From an uncultured Clostridia bacterium (lineage in GTDB: Bacteria; Bacillota; Clostridia; Oscillospirales; Acutalibacteraceae), in assembly GCA_958436475.1 (NCBI GenBank), contig CAUBKG010000008.1, forward strand, positions 1 through 45,257: a DNA stretch of 45,257 bases. The letters run 5' to 3'. The notes beneath the pieces were generated by a model. The model was given only the letters and a program-made list of their open reading frames with translations. It was not told the origin of the DNA and did not search any database. Positions 1 through 7,846 of this stretch are shown here, piece after piece. A program made the translations under genes and the position numbers. How positions within the stretch are numbered: the first letter of the stretch is position 1; each line of letters begins with the position of its first letter.

Positions 1-3
1 ATT

Positions 4-150
4 CACGCTCCGCGTTCATGGTATAATAACCGCAAAGCGGTTATTATACCGGCTTTATGCCCCCACGCCGCGAAGCGGCGGGATGGGCAATTATACCAAT
101 ATTATACTTGACCAAATGAACCCCACGGCGGCCCGGTGGAACGCGCCGGG
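4..150 (+). repeat. Left terminal copy of a hairpin-chain repeat
   Basis: This is a chain of short palindromes. Bases 20-33 and 37-50 form a perfect 14-bp stem with loop AAA, and each arm contains TATAAT. Bases 66-71 and 75-80 form CGCCGC/GCGGCG with loop GAA. Bases 131-150 hold the GGTGGAACGCGCC end module. The same modules occur in the same order on the minus strand at 45257-45075, where the first 36 bases match exactly. The copy ends about 58 bp before the start codon of the first M16 peptidase gene. Confidence 0.85.
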
Positions 151-208
151 CGGCCGGCAAAAATGTTTGTTTCAACTCAAAACCATGTCAGCGGAGGGAT
201 TCCAAATT

Positions 209-1492
209 ATGTCCGATATCATCACCTGCCAGGCGCTGCCCGGCGGTATCCGCACGGTCAACATCCGAAACGGCAAGTTTAAATCCACGCGCATCATGCT
301 TGAATTCAAGGCGCCCCTCCGGGAGGAAACCGTCGCGGAATACGCCCTGCTGCCCTTTCTTCTGAGCCGCAGCTCGGGCCGCTTTCCGGACGCTGTGAGC
401 CTGAATTCAGAGCTTGCCCGCCTGTACGGCGCGGCCCTTTATTCCGGCGTGCGCAAGCAGAGCGACGAGCTTTCCCTTTACCTTGTGGCGGATGCGCTGG
501 ACGACCGTTTCAGTCTCGACGGCGAATCCATTTCGGGGCAGGCGGCGGAGCTCCTGGCGAGTCTCATTTTTGAGCCGAATTATAAAAACGGCGTGTTCGA
601 TCCCGCCGCACTGGAAAATGAAAAGCGCCTGCAGCTGGAGCGCATCGAAAGCGAAATCAATGAAAAGCGTCTTTACGCCATCAACCGCTGCATTTCCCTC
701 ATGTGCGAAGGGGAGCCGTTCGGAATCCCGAAATACGGCACGGCGGAACGTCTGCGCGCCGTCACGCCGCAGAGCGAGGCGGAGGCGCTGAAAAGGCTCC
801 TGCGGGAGGCGCGGGTCAATATTACGGTGATCGGGGAGAGCAGCGCCGCCGGCGCGGCCGATTGCTTTACAGAGGGCCTGGAGCGCCTTCCCCGCACGGC
901 GGAGGAATCGGGCAGTGCCGAAATAAAGCCCGCGAGGCGCGAGGTACGGAAGGAAACGGACCGTATGGACGTCACCCAGGGCAAGCTAGTTCTGGGCTTC
1001 CGCTCGGGAACGCCCCGCACGCTGCGCGAATCGGCGGCATTCAAGGTGATGGCCGATGTCTTCGGCGGCGGCCCCTATTCGCTGCTCTTTTCCCATGTGA
1101 GGGAAACGCTCAGCCTCTGTTATTACTGCGCCGCGCGTTACTATCGCCAGAAGGGCATCATCCTGGTGGACAGCGGCGTGGAAAGCGCAAACGCCGCCCG
1201 CGCGCAGGAGGAGATTTTAAGGCAATTCGAGGCGATGAAGCAGGGCGGCTTCGGAGAAGACGCGCTGAAAGCCTCCAAGCTCGCCATGGAGGACGCTTTC
1301 CGGGGCGTTTCCGATTCCATGGATTCGCTTCAGGAGTGGTATTCCTCCCAGCTGGAGGAAGACAGCTTCGTTTCCCCGGAGGAATATTCCGCTCTTATTT
1401 CAAAGGTCACGAAGGAAGACGTTATCCGCGCCGCGCAGGAGTTTGCGCTGGATACCGTGTATCTCCTGGCACCGAAGGAGGAGAAGGCATGA
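209..1492 (+). CDS. M16 family peptidase-like protein lacking the zinc motif (YfmF type)
   Basis: This 427-residue protein has the fold signature of M16 (insulinase/processing peptidase) proteins. Where active members carry HxxEH, it has LLSRSSGRFPDA, so the zinc ligands are missing and it should be the non-catalytic partner. In the family such YfmF-like proteins pair with an active YfmH-like subunit, and that gene follows with a 4-bp ATGA overlap. I place the start at 209 because GGAGGG lies 10 bases upstream. The frame stays open to 83, but that stretch is repeat DNA. The physiological substrate is not known from sequence. Confidence 0.88.
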   Translation: MSDIITCQALPGGIRTVNIRNGKFKSTRIMLEFKAPLREETVAEYALLPFLLSRSSGRFPDAVSLNSELARLYGAALYSGVRKQSDELSLYLVADALDDRFSLDGESISGQAAELLASLIFEPNYKNGVFDPAALENEKRLQLERIESEINEKRLYAINRCISLMCEGEPFGIPKYGTAERLRAVTPQSEAEALKRLLREARVNITVIGESSAAGAADCFTEGLERLPRTAEESGSAEIKPARREVRKETDRMDVTQGKLVLGFRSGTPRTLRESAAFKVMADVFGGGPYSLLFSHVRETLSLCYYCAARYYRQKGIILVDSGVESANAARAQEEILRQFEAMKQGGFGEDALKASKLAMEDAFRGVSDSMDSLQEWYSSQLEEDSFVSPEEYSALISKVTKEDVIRAAQEFALDTVYLLAPKEEKA

Positions 1493-2769
1493 GCGAAAGA
1501 ACAATCACCTCGGCTCTGCTCGGCGAAAGCTGCATCCATATCGCCCACCCGAGCGGGCTTTCGATATACGTCTGCGAAAAGCCGGACTTTTCGAGAACCT
1601 ACGCGCTTTTCGGCACGCGCTACGGTTCGATCGACAGCCGCTTCAAGCGTGCTTCCGCCCCGGAATTCACCGATGTGCCGGAGGGCATCGCCCACTTTTT
1701 AGAGCACAAGCTCTTTGAAAGCGAAGATGTGGGCGCGTTTGAGCGCTATGCAAAAACGGGGGCGCAGGCCAACGCCTATACCTCCTTCGACCGCACCTGT
1801 TACCTCTTCGGCTGTTCCTCCCGCGCGGAGGAAAACCTCGATATCCTTTTAGACTTCGTTTCCCATCCCTATTTCACACAGGAGACGGTGGAAAAGGAGC
1901 AGGGGATCATCGGGCAGGAGATCCGTATGTATGACGACGAGCCGGGCTGGCGGGTGGAATTCAACCTCCTGCGCGCGCTCTATCATAACCACCCTGTGCG
2001 CATCGACATCGCCGGGACGGAGGAAACCATCTCCCATATCACGGCCGATCTTTTATATGAATGCTACAACACCTTTTATAACCCCAGCAATATGTTCCTG
2101 TGCGTGGCGGGGAACATCACCGCGGAGCAGGTGCTCCGCTCGGTGGAAAAGAATATCGTGAAAACCCGCCCGGAGGAAGTGGTGAAGGGCGATTACAACG
2201 AGCCGGAAGGCATCGTGAAGCCCTATGTGGAGCAGGAGCTGGTGGTTTCCATGCCCGTGTTTGGCGTGGGCTTCAAGGAAGCGGCCAAAGATGTGACCCG
2301 CCGAAAGAAGATCGCCATGGATATTCTCCTAGAGCTGCTTGCGGGGGATACCTCTCCCTTTTACCAGCGCATGCTGGAGCAGGGGCTCATCAACGACCAG
2401 TTCGGCGCGGAATATTTCACCGGTCACGGGTATGAGGCCACCCTATTTGTGGGCGAGTCGCGGGAACCGGAAACCGTTTACCGGGAGCTTCTTTCAGAGC
2501 TTGGCCGCATGCGGGAAGAGGGCATCGACCCCGAACGCTTTGAGCGCGTACGCCGCAAGCGGTATGGCAGGGCCATCATGTTCCATTATTACGATGTAGA
2601 ATCGATCGCAAGCGAGCTCGTGGAATGCGCCATGAACGGCTATGAGGTGTTCGGGGAAGCGGAAATCTACCGCAGCCTCACCCTCGAAGATGTTTCCGCG
2701 CTGCTTCGCGGGCATTTTCAGGAGGAACGGAGCGCACTGTCGGTCATCCGGCCGCGCGCCGGAGAATAA
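1489..2769 (+). CDS. M16 family zinc metallopeptidase (YfmH type)
   Basis: This 426-residue protein carries the inverted zinc motif HFLEH at residues 69-73. The downstream EIRMYDDEPGW stretch (about residue 145) supplies the third zinc ligand in this family. The start overlaps the stop of the upstream inactive paralogue by 4 bp, which suggests translational coupling and a two-subunit enzyme. It is predicted to be cytoplasmic, since there is no signal peptide or membrane segment. In other Firmicutes such pairs lie near lipid and cell-envelope genes. Here lgt follows 25 bp downstream, so the two peptidase genes, lgt and folD probably form one transcript. Confidence 0.92.
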   Translation: MSERTITSALLGESCIHIAHPSGLSIYVCEKPDFSRTYALFGTRYGSIDSRFKRASAPEFTDVPEGIAHFLEHKLFESEDVGAFERYAKTGAQANAYTSFDRTCYLFGCSSRAEENLDILLDFVSHPYFTQETVEKEQGIIGQEIRMYDDEPGWRVEFNLLRALYHNHPVRIDIAGTEETISHITADLLYECYNTFYNPSNMFLCVAGNITAEQVLRSVEKNIVKTRPEEVVKGDYNEPEGIVKPYVEQELVVSMPVFGVGFKEAAKDVTRRKKIAMDILLELLAGDTSPFYQRMLEQGLINDQFGAEYFTGHGYEATLFVGESREPETVYRELLSELGRMREEGIDPERFERVRRKRYGRAIMFHYYDVESIASELVECAMNGYEVFGEAEIYRSLTLEDVSALLRGHFQEERSALSVIRPRAGE

Positions 2770-2794
2770 AAAAACGGGAGAGTGAATCAGAATC

Positions 2795-3799
2795 ATGATC
2801 GTAGAATTTCCTAAGCTCGGATGGTCGTTCACGGTAAACCGGGTGGCCTTCCGCCTGTTCGGTTTGGATATCTACTGGTATGCCGTCATCATCGCGGCGG
2901 GCTTTTTGCTCGCGCTCATTTACGGCCTGCGTCTTGCCAAAAAGTCCGGGCTGGATGAAAACCGGTTTTTGGACGTTATCATCGTCAGCACCCTGGCGGC
3001 CTTCATCGGCGCGCGCCTGTATTATGTGATTCCGAAGCTCGATGAATTCCATTCGTTTGCGGATGTCATCAACATCCGCAACGGCGGCATGGGGATTTAC
3101 GGCGGCGTGATCACCGCGTTCGTGGTGGGGTATTTCATGTGCCGCTGGCGGAAGGTGCCGGTGGGCACGGCCTTCGATATCGCCTCGCTCGGGTTCCTCA
3201 TCGGCCAGGGAGTCGGCCGCTGGGGCAACTTTGTAAACCAGGAGGCGTTCGGCGCCAACACCACGCTTCCCTGGGGCATGTATTCGGATAATACATACCT
3301 CTATCTCGCGGAAAACGCCGAATCGCTCCGGCGCATCGGCGTGGAGGTGAACCCCTCCCTTCCGGTTCACCCCTGCTTCTTGTATGAATCGCTCTGGTGC
3401 ATCCTCGGGTTTGTGCTTCTGCATTTTCTCTTTAAAAAGAGGCGCTTCGGCGGCGAAGTGTTTCTCTGCTACGGCATTTGGTACGGCCTCGGCCGCTTCT
3501 TCATCGAAGGCCTGCGGACCGACAGCCTCATGACCCTTTCCGGGAATTTCCGCCTTTCTCAGGTTGTTGCCGCTGTTGCGGTGATCGTGTGCGCTGTGCT
3601 GCTGGTCATCGGGCGGAAACGGCATCCGAAGCGGCAGCCGGGAGAAGCGGAAGCCTACACCCCTGTGTTCGCGGGAGCCGCAGGGCCGGATGAACCGGCG
3701 GGCGAAGACACTCCGGCGAAAGCGGAGGCCGAACCGGCGGCACAGGAAGAGAAAGAACAGGACGAACCGGAAGAAGAGAAGGAAAGCGGGGAAGAATAA
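2795..3799 (+). CDS. lgt: Prolipoprotein diacylglyceryl transferase
   Basis: Lgt transfers diacylglyceryl from phosphatidylglycerol to the lipobox cysteine of prolipoproteins at the membrane. The 334-residue protein has several membrane segments and the Lgt hallmarks NGGMGIYGG (about residue 90), GRWGNFVNQEAFG (about 145) and VHPCFLYES (about 190). About 55 residues after the last membrane helix (from 280) are unusually rich in Ala, Glu and Pro, a tail that typical 260-280-residue Lgt proteins lack. The stop codon overlaps the folD start (TAATG). At least three predicted lipoproteins in this window would be its substrates. Confidence 0.95.
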   Translation: MIVEFPKLGWSFTVNRVAFRLFGLDIYWYAVIIAAGFLLALIYGLRLAKKSGLDENRFLDVIIVSTLAAFIGARLYYVIPKLDEFHSFADVINIRNGGMGIYGGVITAFVVGYFMCRWRKVPVGTAFDIASLGFLIGQGVGRWGNFVNQEAFGANTTLPWGMYSDNTYLYLAENAESLRRIGVEVNPSLPVHPCFLYESLWCILGFVLLHFLFKKRRFGGEVFLCYGIWYGLGRFFIEGLRTDSLMTLSGNFRLSQVVAAVAVIVCAVLLVIGRKRHPKRQPGEAEAYTPVFAGAAGPDEPAGEDTPAKAEAEPAAQEEKEQDEPEEEKESGEE

Positions 3800-4653
3800 T
3801 GGCAAAGATTATAGACGGCAAGGCGGTTTCCGCCAGTGTGAAGGAAAAGGTGGCCGCCGAGGTGGCGGAGCTCAAAACGAAGGGCATCGTGCCCGGTCTT
3901 GCGGTGGTGATCGTGGGAGACGACCCCGCTTCCAGGGTATATGTCAACAACAAAAAGAAGGCCTGCGCGGCGGTGGGCATTTATTCGGAGGAGTTCGCCC
4001 TCCCTGCCGAGACACAGCAGGAAGAGCTGATGTCTCTCATCGGCAGCCTCAACAACCGGAGCGATATATCCGGTATTCTCGTCCAGCTTCCCCTTCCGAA
4101 GCACCTGGATGAAAAAGAGGTTATCAACGCCATTCTTCCGCAGAAGGATGTGGATGCGTTCCATCCCATCAATGTGGGGAAAATCATGATCGGGGATTTC
4201 AACTTTCTGCCCTGCACGCCCGCCGGCGTAATGGAGCTGATCGATTCCATCGGGTACGATGTGACCGGCAAGCGCTGCGTAGTCATCGGCCGAAGCAACA
4301 TCGTAGGCAAGCCGCAGGCCATGCTCCTGCTGCATAAGAACGCAACGGTCACCATCTGCCATTCGAAAACGGTCAACCTGCCGGGCGTCTGCCGCGAGGC
4401 CGACCTGATCGTGGCGGCGGTGGGCATTCCGAAATTCGTGAAGGCGGATATGGTGAAACCCGGCGCGGTCGTCGTTGACGTGGGTATGGACCGGGACGAA
4501 AACGGAAAGCTGTGCGGCGATGTGGACTTTGCTTCCGTGGAGCCGGTAGCATCGGCCATTACGCCCGTGCCGGGCGGAGTAGGCCCTATGACCATCGCGA
4601 TGCTGATGCGCAACACCGTAACGGCGGCCAAGCTGCAAAACGGCGTGCTGTAA
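3799..4653 (+). CDS. folD: Bifunctional methylenetetrahydrofolate dehydrogenase / methenyltetrahydrofolate cyclohydrolase
   Basis: FolD interconverts 5,10-methylene-, 5,10-methenyl- and 10-formyl-tetrahydrofolate in one-carbon metabolism. The length of 284 residues is normal. Visible signatures are YVNNKKKAC (catalytic Lys/Tyr region, about residue 50), VQLPLPKHL, the Rossmann segment VIGRSNIVGKP (about 165) and the C-terminal PVPGGVGPMT. It starts inside the lgt stop codon, so it is probably coupled to lgt. A strong terminator follows immediately and closes the four-gene unit. Confidence 0.97.
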   Translation: MAKIIDGKAVSASVKEKVAAEVAELKTKGIVPGLAVVIVGDDPASRVYVNNKKKACAAVGIYSEEFALPAETQQEELMSLIGSLNNRSDISGILVQLPLPKHLDEKEVINAILPQKDVDAFHPINVGKIMIGDFNFLPCTPAGVMELIDSIGYDVTGKRCVVIGRSNIVGKPQAMLLLHKNATVTICHSKTVNLPGVCREADLIVAAVGIPKFVKADMVKPGAVVVDVGMDRDENGKLCGDVDFASVEPVASAITPVPGGVGPMTIAMLMRNTVTAAKLQNGVL

Positions 4654-4666
4654 ACGACTGTAAACG

Positions 4667-4697
4667 AAAAAAGCCTCCCGGCGGGAGGCTTTTTTCG
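4667..4697 (+). terminator. Intrinsic terminator after folD
   Basis: The arms AAGCCTCCC and GGGAGGCTT are separated by a GGC loop and followed by TTTTTTCG. The A-rich left flank means it could also work for the minus-strand gene that ends at 4701. Confidence 0.9.
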
Positions 4698-4700
4698 TTT

Positions 4701-4931
4701 TTATTCGTTTGTGCGGCTTTTGCTTTTCTCGATATGCTGAAAGCCGTTGTCCACCGGCTCATCCGGCTGGGGAATCGAATAAAGATCAGTGTAAGACTCC
4801 ACTTCGTCCTCCGAGATGGGGGGCGTGGGCATGAGCCCGGTGCATTCGGTTGCAGAAGCAACGGTATCCAGATCGAAAAGGGTATCCTCATCCGTTTCGG
4901 TGATGGAAGGAGCAACTTTCTGTTTATCCAT
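4701..4931 (-). CDS. Small acidic hypothetical protein (76 aa)
   Basis: I do not recognise a family. The 76-residue product starts MDKQKVAPS and is rich in Asp, Glu, Thr and Ser with a proline-containing middle (LMPTPPISEDE). It has no membrane segment or signal peptide and looks largely disordered. I chose the ATG at 4931 because AAAGGAG lies about 12 bases upstream. The frame is open further upstream, but that part has a shifted, proline/serine-rich composition and no ribosome site. It shares the folD terminator in convergent orientation. Confidence 0.6.
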   Translation of the reverse strand: MDKQKVAPSITETDEDTLFDLDTVASATECTGLMPTPPISEDEVESYTDLYSIPQPDEPVDNGFQHIEKSKSRTNE

Positions 4932-5272
4932 GCCTATGCTTTTCTCCTTTCTCCATGGAATACCGTTAGTGTTCCGCCTGTGCGGCATGCTTATTCCGAA
5001 AGATGGAAAAGGGAGAAAAGGGAAATGGGACCGATGCGGGCAAGAGCGCGAGCCCATAAGTGCCCGTTTTTTTGAAAAAGCGCTTGTCCTTTTTGCTACA
5101 GGAGGATGCGCGCTGCGGAGCGGGAAGGAGGCGGGCTTTTGCTTTACCACATAATTCGCCCTGCCTCCCGGATACGAACCGCAGCCCAAAACCCGGCCGC
5201 GCGACGCCTCATGCCGCGGCTGTTTTTTCGCATGGATCATGACTAAAAAAATAATTCCACAAAAAACGAGAT
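4932..5272. other. Gap with no convincing gene
   Basis: These 341 bases lie between two small minus-strand genes. Open frames exist on both strands, but none has a ribosome site or a protein-like composition. I see no stable terminator hairpin or known RNA motif. Confidence 0.4.
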
Positions 5273-5512
5273 TTATACGAGCGCATCTTCCACGGCATCG
5301 GAAAAATGAACGAGTTCCAAACCCAGGCGGTTGAACAGCTCCGCCAGAGAAGCAACAAATTCGAATACAGGGGAAATATCCCGGATCACATGAAGACGTT
5401 CGCCGGTATCGGATGCAAGAGCTTCCAGGCCGAACCCGACGTAATTGCCGGCATCCGGTAGAAACCGCTCTTCCCTTATGACGTTATATTTTGGAATGCG
5501 AGTGCTGCCCAT
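5273..5512 (-). CDS. DUF6514-like small protein
   Basis: This 79-residue product runs from MGSTRIPKYNV to VEDALV. The layout is a short strand region, YVGFGLEALASDTGE, then a helix with SLAELFNRLGLELVHFSDAVEDAL. That matches my memory of the small clostridial DUF6514 family, which ends in a helix with LxELLNR...PIHLxDVVED. AAGGAGG lies 7 bases before the ATG at 5512, so this start is preferred over the longer frame to 5611. Its function is unknown. No membrane segment is present and it appears to be monocistronic. Confidence 0.65.
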   Translation of the reverse strand: MGSTRIPKYNVIREERFLPDAGNYVGFGLEALASDTGERLHVIRDISPVFEFVASLAELFNRLGLELVHFSDAVEDALV

Positions 5513-5612
5513 TGCTGGCCTCCTTATTTTATTATGCCGTGTGGCAGAAACGGAAATGAGACCGGACTCATCCTTTCCGGCCTTTTGGATTTTCCCGGGC
5601 GCTTCGGTCAAA

Positions 5613-5932
5613 CGGCATTTATCACTGGAAGGAAACAGCAGGGGATATGGGCGCGTTTCTTCAACACACTGATTATAAAAGACGTATGGGAAGCAAGAGA
5701 ACTGCCGGCGGCTACACCTATTTTAGAAGGAAAAGCCTATTACATCCACATACAAAAAGAGGAAGAAACTCATAATCATTCTATTTTTTTATTCTATTCT
5801 CAAAAAAAGTTGAGCGGGGGGATGAAAAAACACAAGAAATAGAGCGATTTTCAGAGGATTTTAAATTTCGACACAAAATATGGTGCAGGAAGGGCACGTT
5901 AAGTAAGCCGCCCGGAAGGGCGGCGTGCAAAA
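5613..5932. other. Gap with no convincing gene
   Basis: A plus-strand frame (5534-5842) crosses this stretch but lacks a ribosome site and recognisable features, so I do not call it. The stretch is AT-rich towards its right end. One isolated TTCGACA (5867-5873) equals a Spo0A box on the minus strand but is not upstream of any gene. The right edge holds the terminator of the next minus-strand gene. Confidence 0.4.
5903..5926 (-). terminator. Hairpin after the Lys/Asp/Cys repeat gene
   Basis: On the minus strand GCCGCCC and GGGCGGC form a 7-bp GC stem with a 4-base loop, followed by TTACTT. It lies directly downstream of the stop at 5933. The T-run is weak. Confidence 0.6.
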
Positions 5933-6346
5933 TCAGAATTTGCAGGAGAAACGGTTCCGAAGCGCGGCGGAATACCCGTTGCGGAGCATATCCTCAAGCG
6001 GGAAACACTGGTCTTCTTCAAAAGCGTGTTCGCAGGCGAATTCAGACTTGTGAGGGAACACGATCGGGCCGATCTCATAGCAGATCGTTACCGGGATATA
6101 GCCCTCGATTTTGCCGCGGATGATCTTTTCGCAGGGACAGCAGTCCTTGTCTTTTTTCTCGCAGCGGTCCTTATCCTTCTTGTCACAGCGATCCTTGTCC
6201 TTTTTCTCGCAGCAGGGGCAGCGTTTTTCGAACTTCTCGTCCTTGTCGCAGCGGTCCTTTTCGAACTTTTCGTCTTTGCCGCACCAGGGGCAGTCCTTGT
6301 CCTTCCTATCGTCTCTGTCGCCGTAAAAATCGTATCTGTCTTTCAT
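5933..6346 (-). CDS. Lys/Asp/Cys-rich repeat protein of unknown function
   Basis: The 137-residue product has two parts. Residues about 5-75 are a low-complexity repeat of KDKDRCDK/EKKDKD-like units with CPWC and CPCC pairs, about ten cysteines in all. The C-terminal 60 residues look folded (GYIPVTICYEIGPIVFPHKS ending RNRFSCKF). I prefer the ATG at 6346 because the upstream ATG at 6364 is itself part of the GGAGG ribosome site. The cysteine pairs and charged repeat suggest metal binding or a cross-linked spore-coat-like protein, but this is inference. No signal peptide or membrane segment is present. Confidence 0.65.
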   Translation of the reverse strand: MKDRYDFYGDRDDRKDKDCPWCGKDEKFEKDRCDKDEKFEKRCPCCEKKDKDRCDKKDKDRCEKKDKDCCPCEKIIRGKIEGYIPVTICYEIGPIVFPHKSEFACEHAFEEDQCFPLEDMLRNGYSAALRNRFSCKF

Positions 6347-6492
6347 CCTTAAAGAATCCTCCATTTTTTAGTTCGGGAATACTCCCGTAGTACAAGCTAT
6401 GCAGGGAGGAAGAAAGATGTGAACCGGGATGAAAGGCGGCGGAAAAGCCCGCCGGAAGCAGGCGTCCGGCGGGCGGGAGAAAAAATGAGGAT

Positions 6493-7533
6493 TCAGAACA
6501 GCTCTGTATAAAGATGCATGGGGTAGGAAAGGTATTCCGCATCGTCCAGCTTTTCGGAAGTGATATAGCCGGCGGGAGCGTTCAGGATGGTAGGAATGCG
6601 GTTGACGATGGTGGCGCAGGTGTGCTCCACGGTTGCGGGCTTGCGCACAAAGAAGGTGGTATCCGGCTCGCCGATGATCTTCCAGTCGCACATGTCGCCG
6701 TCGTCCGGGGCGTACACCTTGCCGATGCACTGCGTTTCGATCACCGGCCCCTGAAAGGTTTCGGTGGTGACTACCGCGCTCATGCCGATGCAGTTGCCCT
6801 TCGGGATGGTGGCGCCGAGCGTTTCGGAATAGAGGTCGCCGCCGTAAAAATAGGGAACGCATTTCTGCGTTTGGGATTTGATGGTCCAGCCCATGCGGCT
6901 GCAGAGCGCTTCGTTGGAATTCCAAACATAACTCGGCTCGAGCGTTTCGGGATGGGCGATGCGCTCTTCGAATTCCTCCGGGGTAAGGCCCACGCCGTGG
7001 GCCTCCGCCAGCGCGAGACCATAGTCTTCCACGTTATAGCTGACCGCGCCCTCAATCCGCGCGATGCGGTGCACGCCGCCGGCTACGCAGGCGATCATGT
7101 TTACCCAGTAGATATCCTGCATGCCCGAACCGGTCACAGTGCAGCCGTTTTCCTTCGCAAGGCGGTCCAGCCGGTTGGTGAGCGCAGAGGAGGTGGTCCA
7201 GGGATAAATCGCCTCTTCCGAGGTGGTGATCACATTGATGCCGCGCTTCACGCATTTTTCCACATGCGGATAAATGTCTTCCAGAAAGCTGAAAAGGGTC
7301 ACAACGGCAATGTCTGCGTCGCATTCGTTCAGAACAGCGTCCGCGTCGCTCCGTATGGTAACGCCGAGCTTGCATCCGAGCCCCGCGTACTCACCCACGT
7401 CCTTCCCGACGATATCGGGGTTCACATCGATCGCACCCACGATCTCCGCGCCCTTTTCATAGAGGTAGCGCAGGATATATTGGCTCATCTTTCCGCAGCC
7501 GTACTGTACGACCCGGATTTTTTCACAGTTCAT
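6493..7533 (-). CDS. DapB-fold NAD(P)-dependent dehydrogenase, 2,4-diaminopentanoate dehydrogenase-like
   Basis: The 346-residue protein begins with a Rossmann fold (VVQYGCGKMSQYILRYL, residues 8-24, then GAIDVNPDIVGKD). It continues with a dihydrodipicolinate-reductase-like core (VITTSEEAIYPW; GSGMQDIYWVNM) and ends with a long C-terminal domain. This architecture matches the amine dehydrogenase group that includes 2,4-diaminopentanoate dehydrogenase of ornithine fermentation, rather than biosynthetic DapB, which is about 270 residues. None of the ornithine-pathway partners (ora, orb, ortAB) is nearby, so the substrate is uncertain. The gene is isolated and transcribed away from its neighbour. 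Confidence 0.75.
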   Translation of the reverse strand: MNCEKIRVVQYGCGKMSQYILRYLYEKGAEIVGAIDVNPDIVGKDVGEYAGLGCKLGVTIRSDADAVLNECDADIAVVTLFSFLEDIYPHVEKCVKRGINVITTSEEAIYPWTTSSALTNRLDRLAKENGCTVTGSGMQDIYWVNMIACVAGGVHRIARIEGAVSYNVEDYGLALAEAHGVGLTPEEFEERIAHPETLEPSYVWNSNEALCSRMGWTIKSQTQKCVPYFYGGDLYSETLGATIPKGNCIGMSAVVTTETFQGPVIETQCIGKVYAPDDGDMCDWKIIGEPDTTFFVRKPATVEHTCATIVNRIPTILNAPAGYITSEKLDDAEYLSYPMHLYTELF

Positions 7534-7653
7534 AAGGGAAACCTCGCTTCCAGTTTTTATTTTTCTTAGGTTTCCCCGGGACCCTGCTTACCATACAGAA
7601 AGAAAAGGAAATTTTACAGTAAAATCACGTTGATATAGCATACATATGATAAC

Positions 7654-7682
7654 TTTACATATTTTTAACTAAATGGTATTAT
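7654..7682 (+). promoter_or_regulatory. Predicted sigma-A promoter for the lipoprotein gene
   Basis: TTTACA (7654-7659) and TATTAT (7677-7682) are separated by exactly 17 bases in an AT-rich stretch. Downstream there is an AAGGAGG with a possible 11-codon TTG leader frame (7706-7741), then the A8 tract and the lipoprotein gene. Confidence 0.6.
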
Positions 7683-7772
7683 ATTTTAAAATAAGGAGGT
7701 ATTAGTTGCTGCCATTAAAGCTAATACTTAAACAAAGATGAAACCATGTATTTTTTATTCGGAGAAATCAAA

Positions 7773-7814
7773 ATGAAAAAAAACTTATTATATTATTTGT
7801 TGTATTCTCGATAG
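7773..7814 (+). other. Out-of-frame signal-peptide-like start with an A8 tract
   Basis: GGAG is followed 9 bases later by ATG and then eight A residues (7776-7783). As written, the frame closes after 13 codons. With one additional A it would read MKKKLIILFVVFSIVATAVF and run in frame into the lipoprotein gene at 7847. It is either a short leader peptide, a decayed duplicate start, or a slippage-controlled start. Confidence 0.45.
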
Positions 7815-7846
7815 TAGCAACGGCTGTTTTTAAGGAGAAAAACCGA

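Noticed and set aside
83..208. 42-codon N-terminal extension of the first M16 gene
   Set aside because: The stretch is repeat DNA. The ribosome site and the family's normal start both point to 209.
5699..5708. GAACTGCCGG resembling the cassette inverted repeat
   Set aside because: The match stops before the TAAAA part and there is no partner in inverse orientation nearby. It is consistent with chance.
5534..5842. 102-codon plus-strand open frame
   Set aside because: It has no ribosome site and no recognisable protein features, and it overlaps the upstream region of a better-supported minus-strand gene.
5867..5873. TTCGACA, a perfect Spo0A-box core on the minus strand
   Set aside because: It is a single 7-base match located downstream of a minus-strand gene and not upstream of any start codon.
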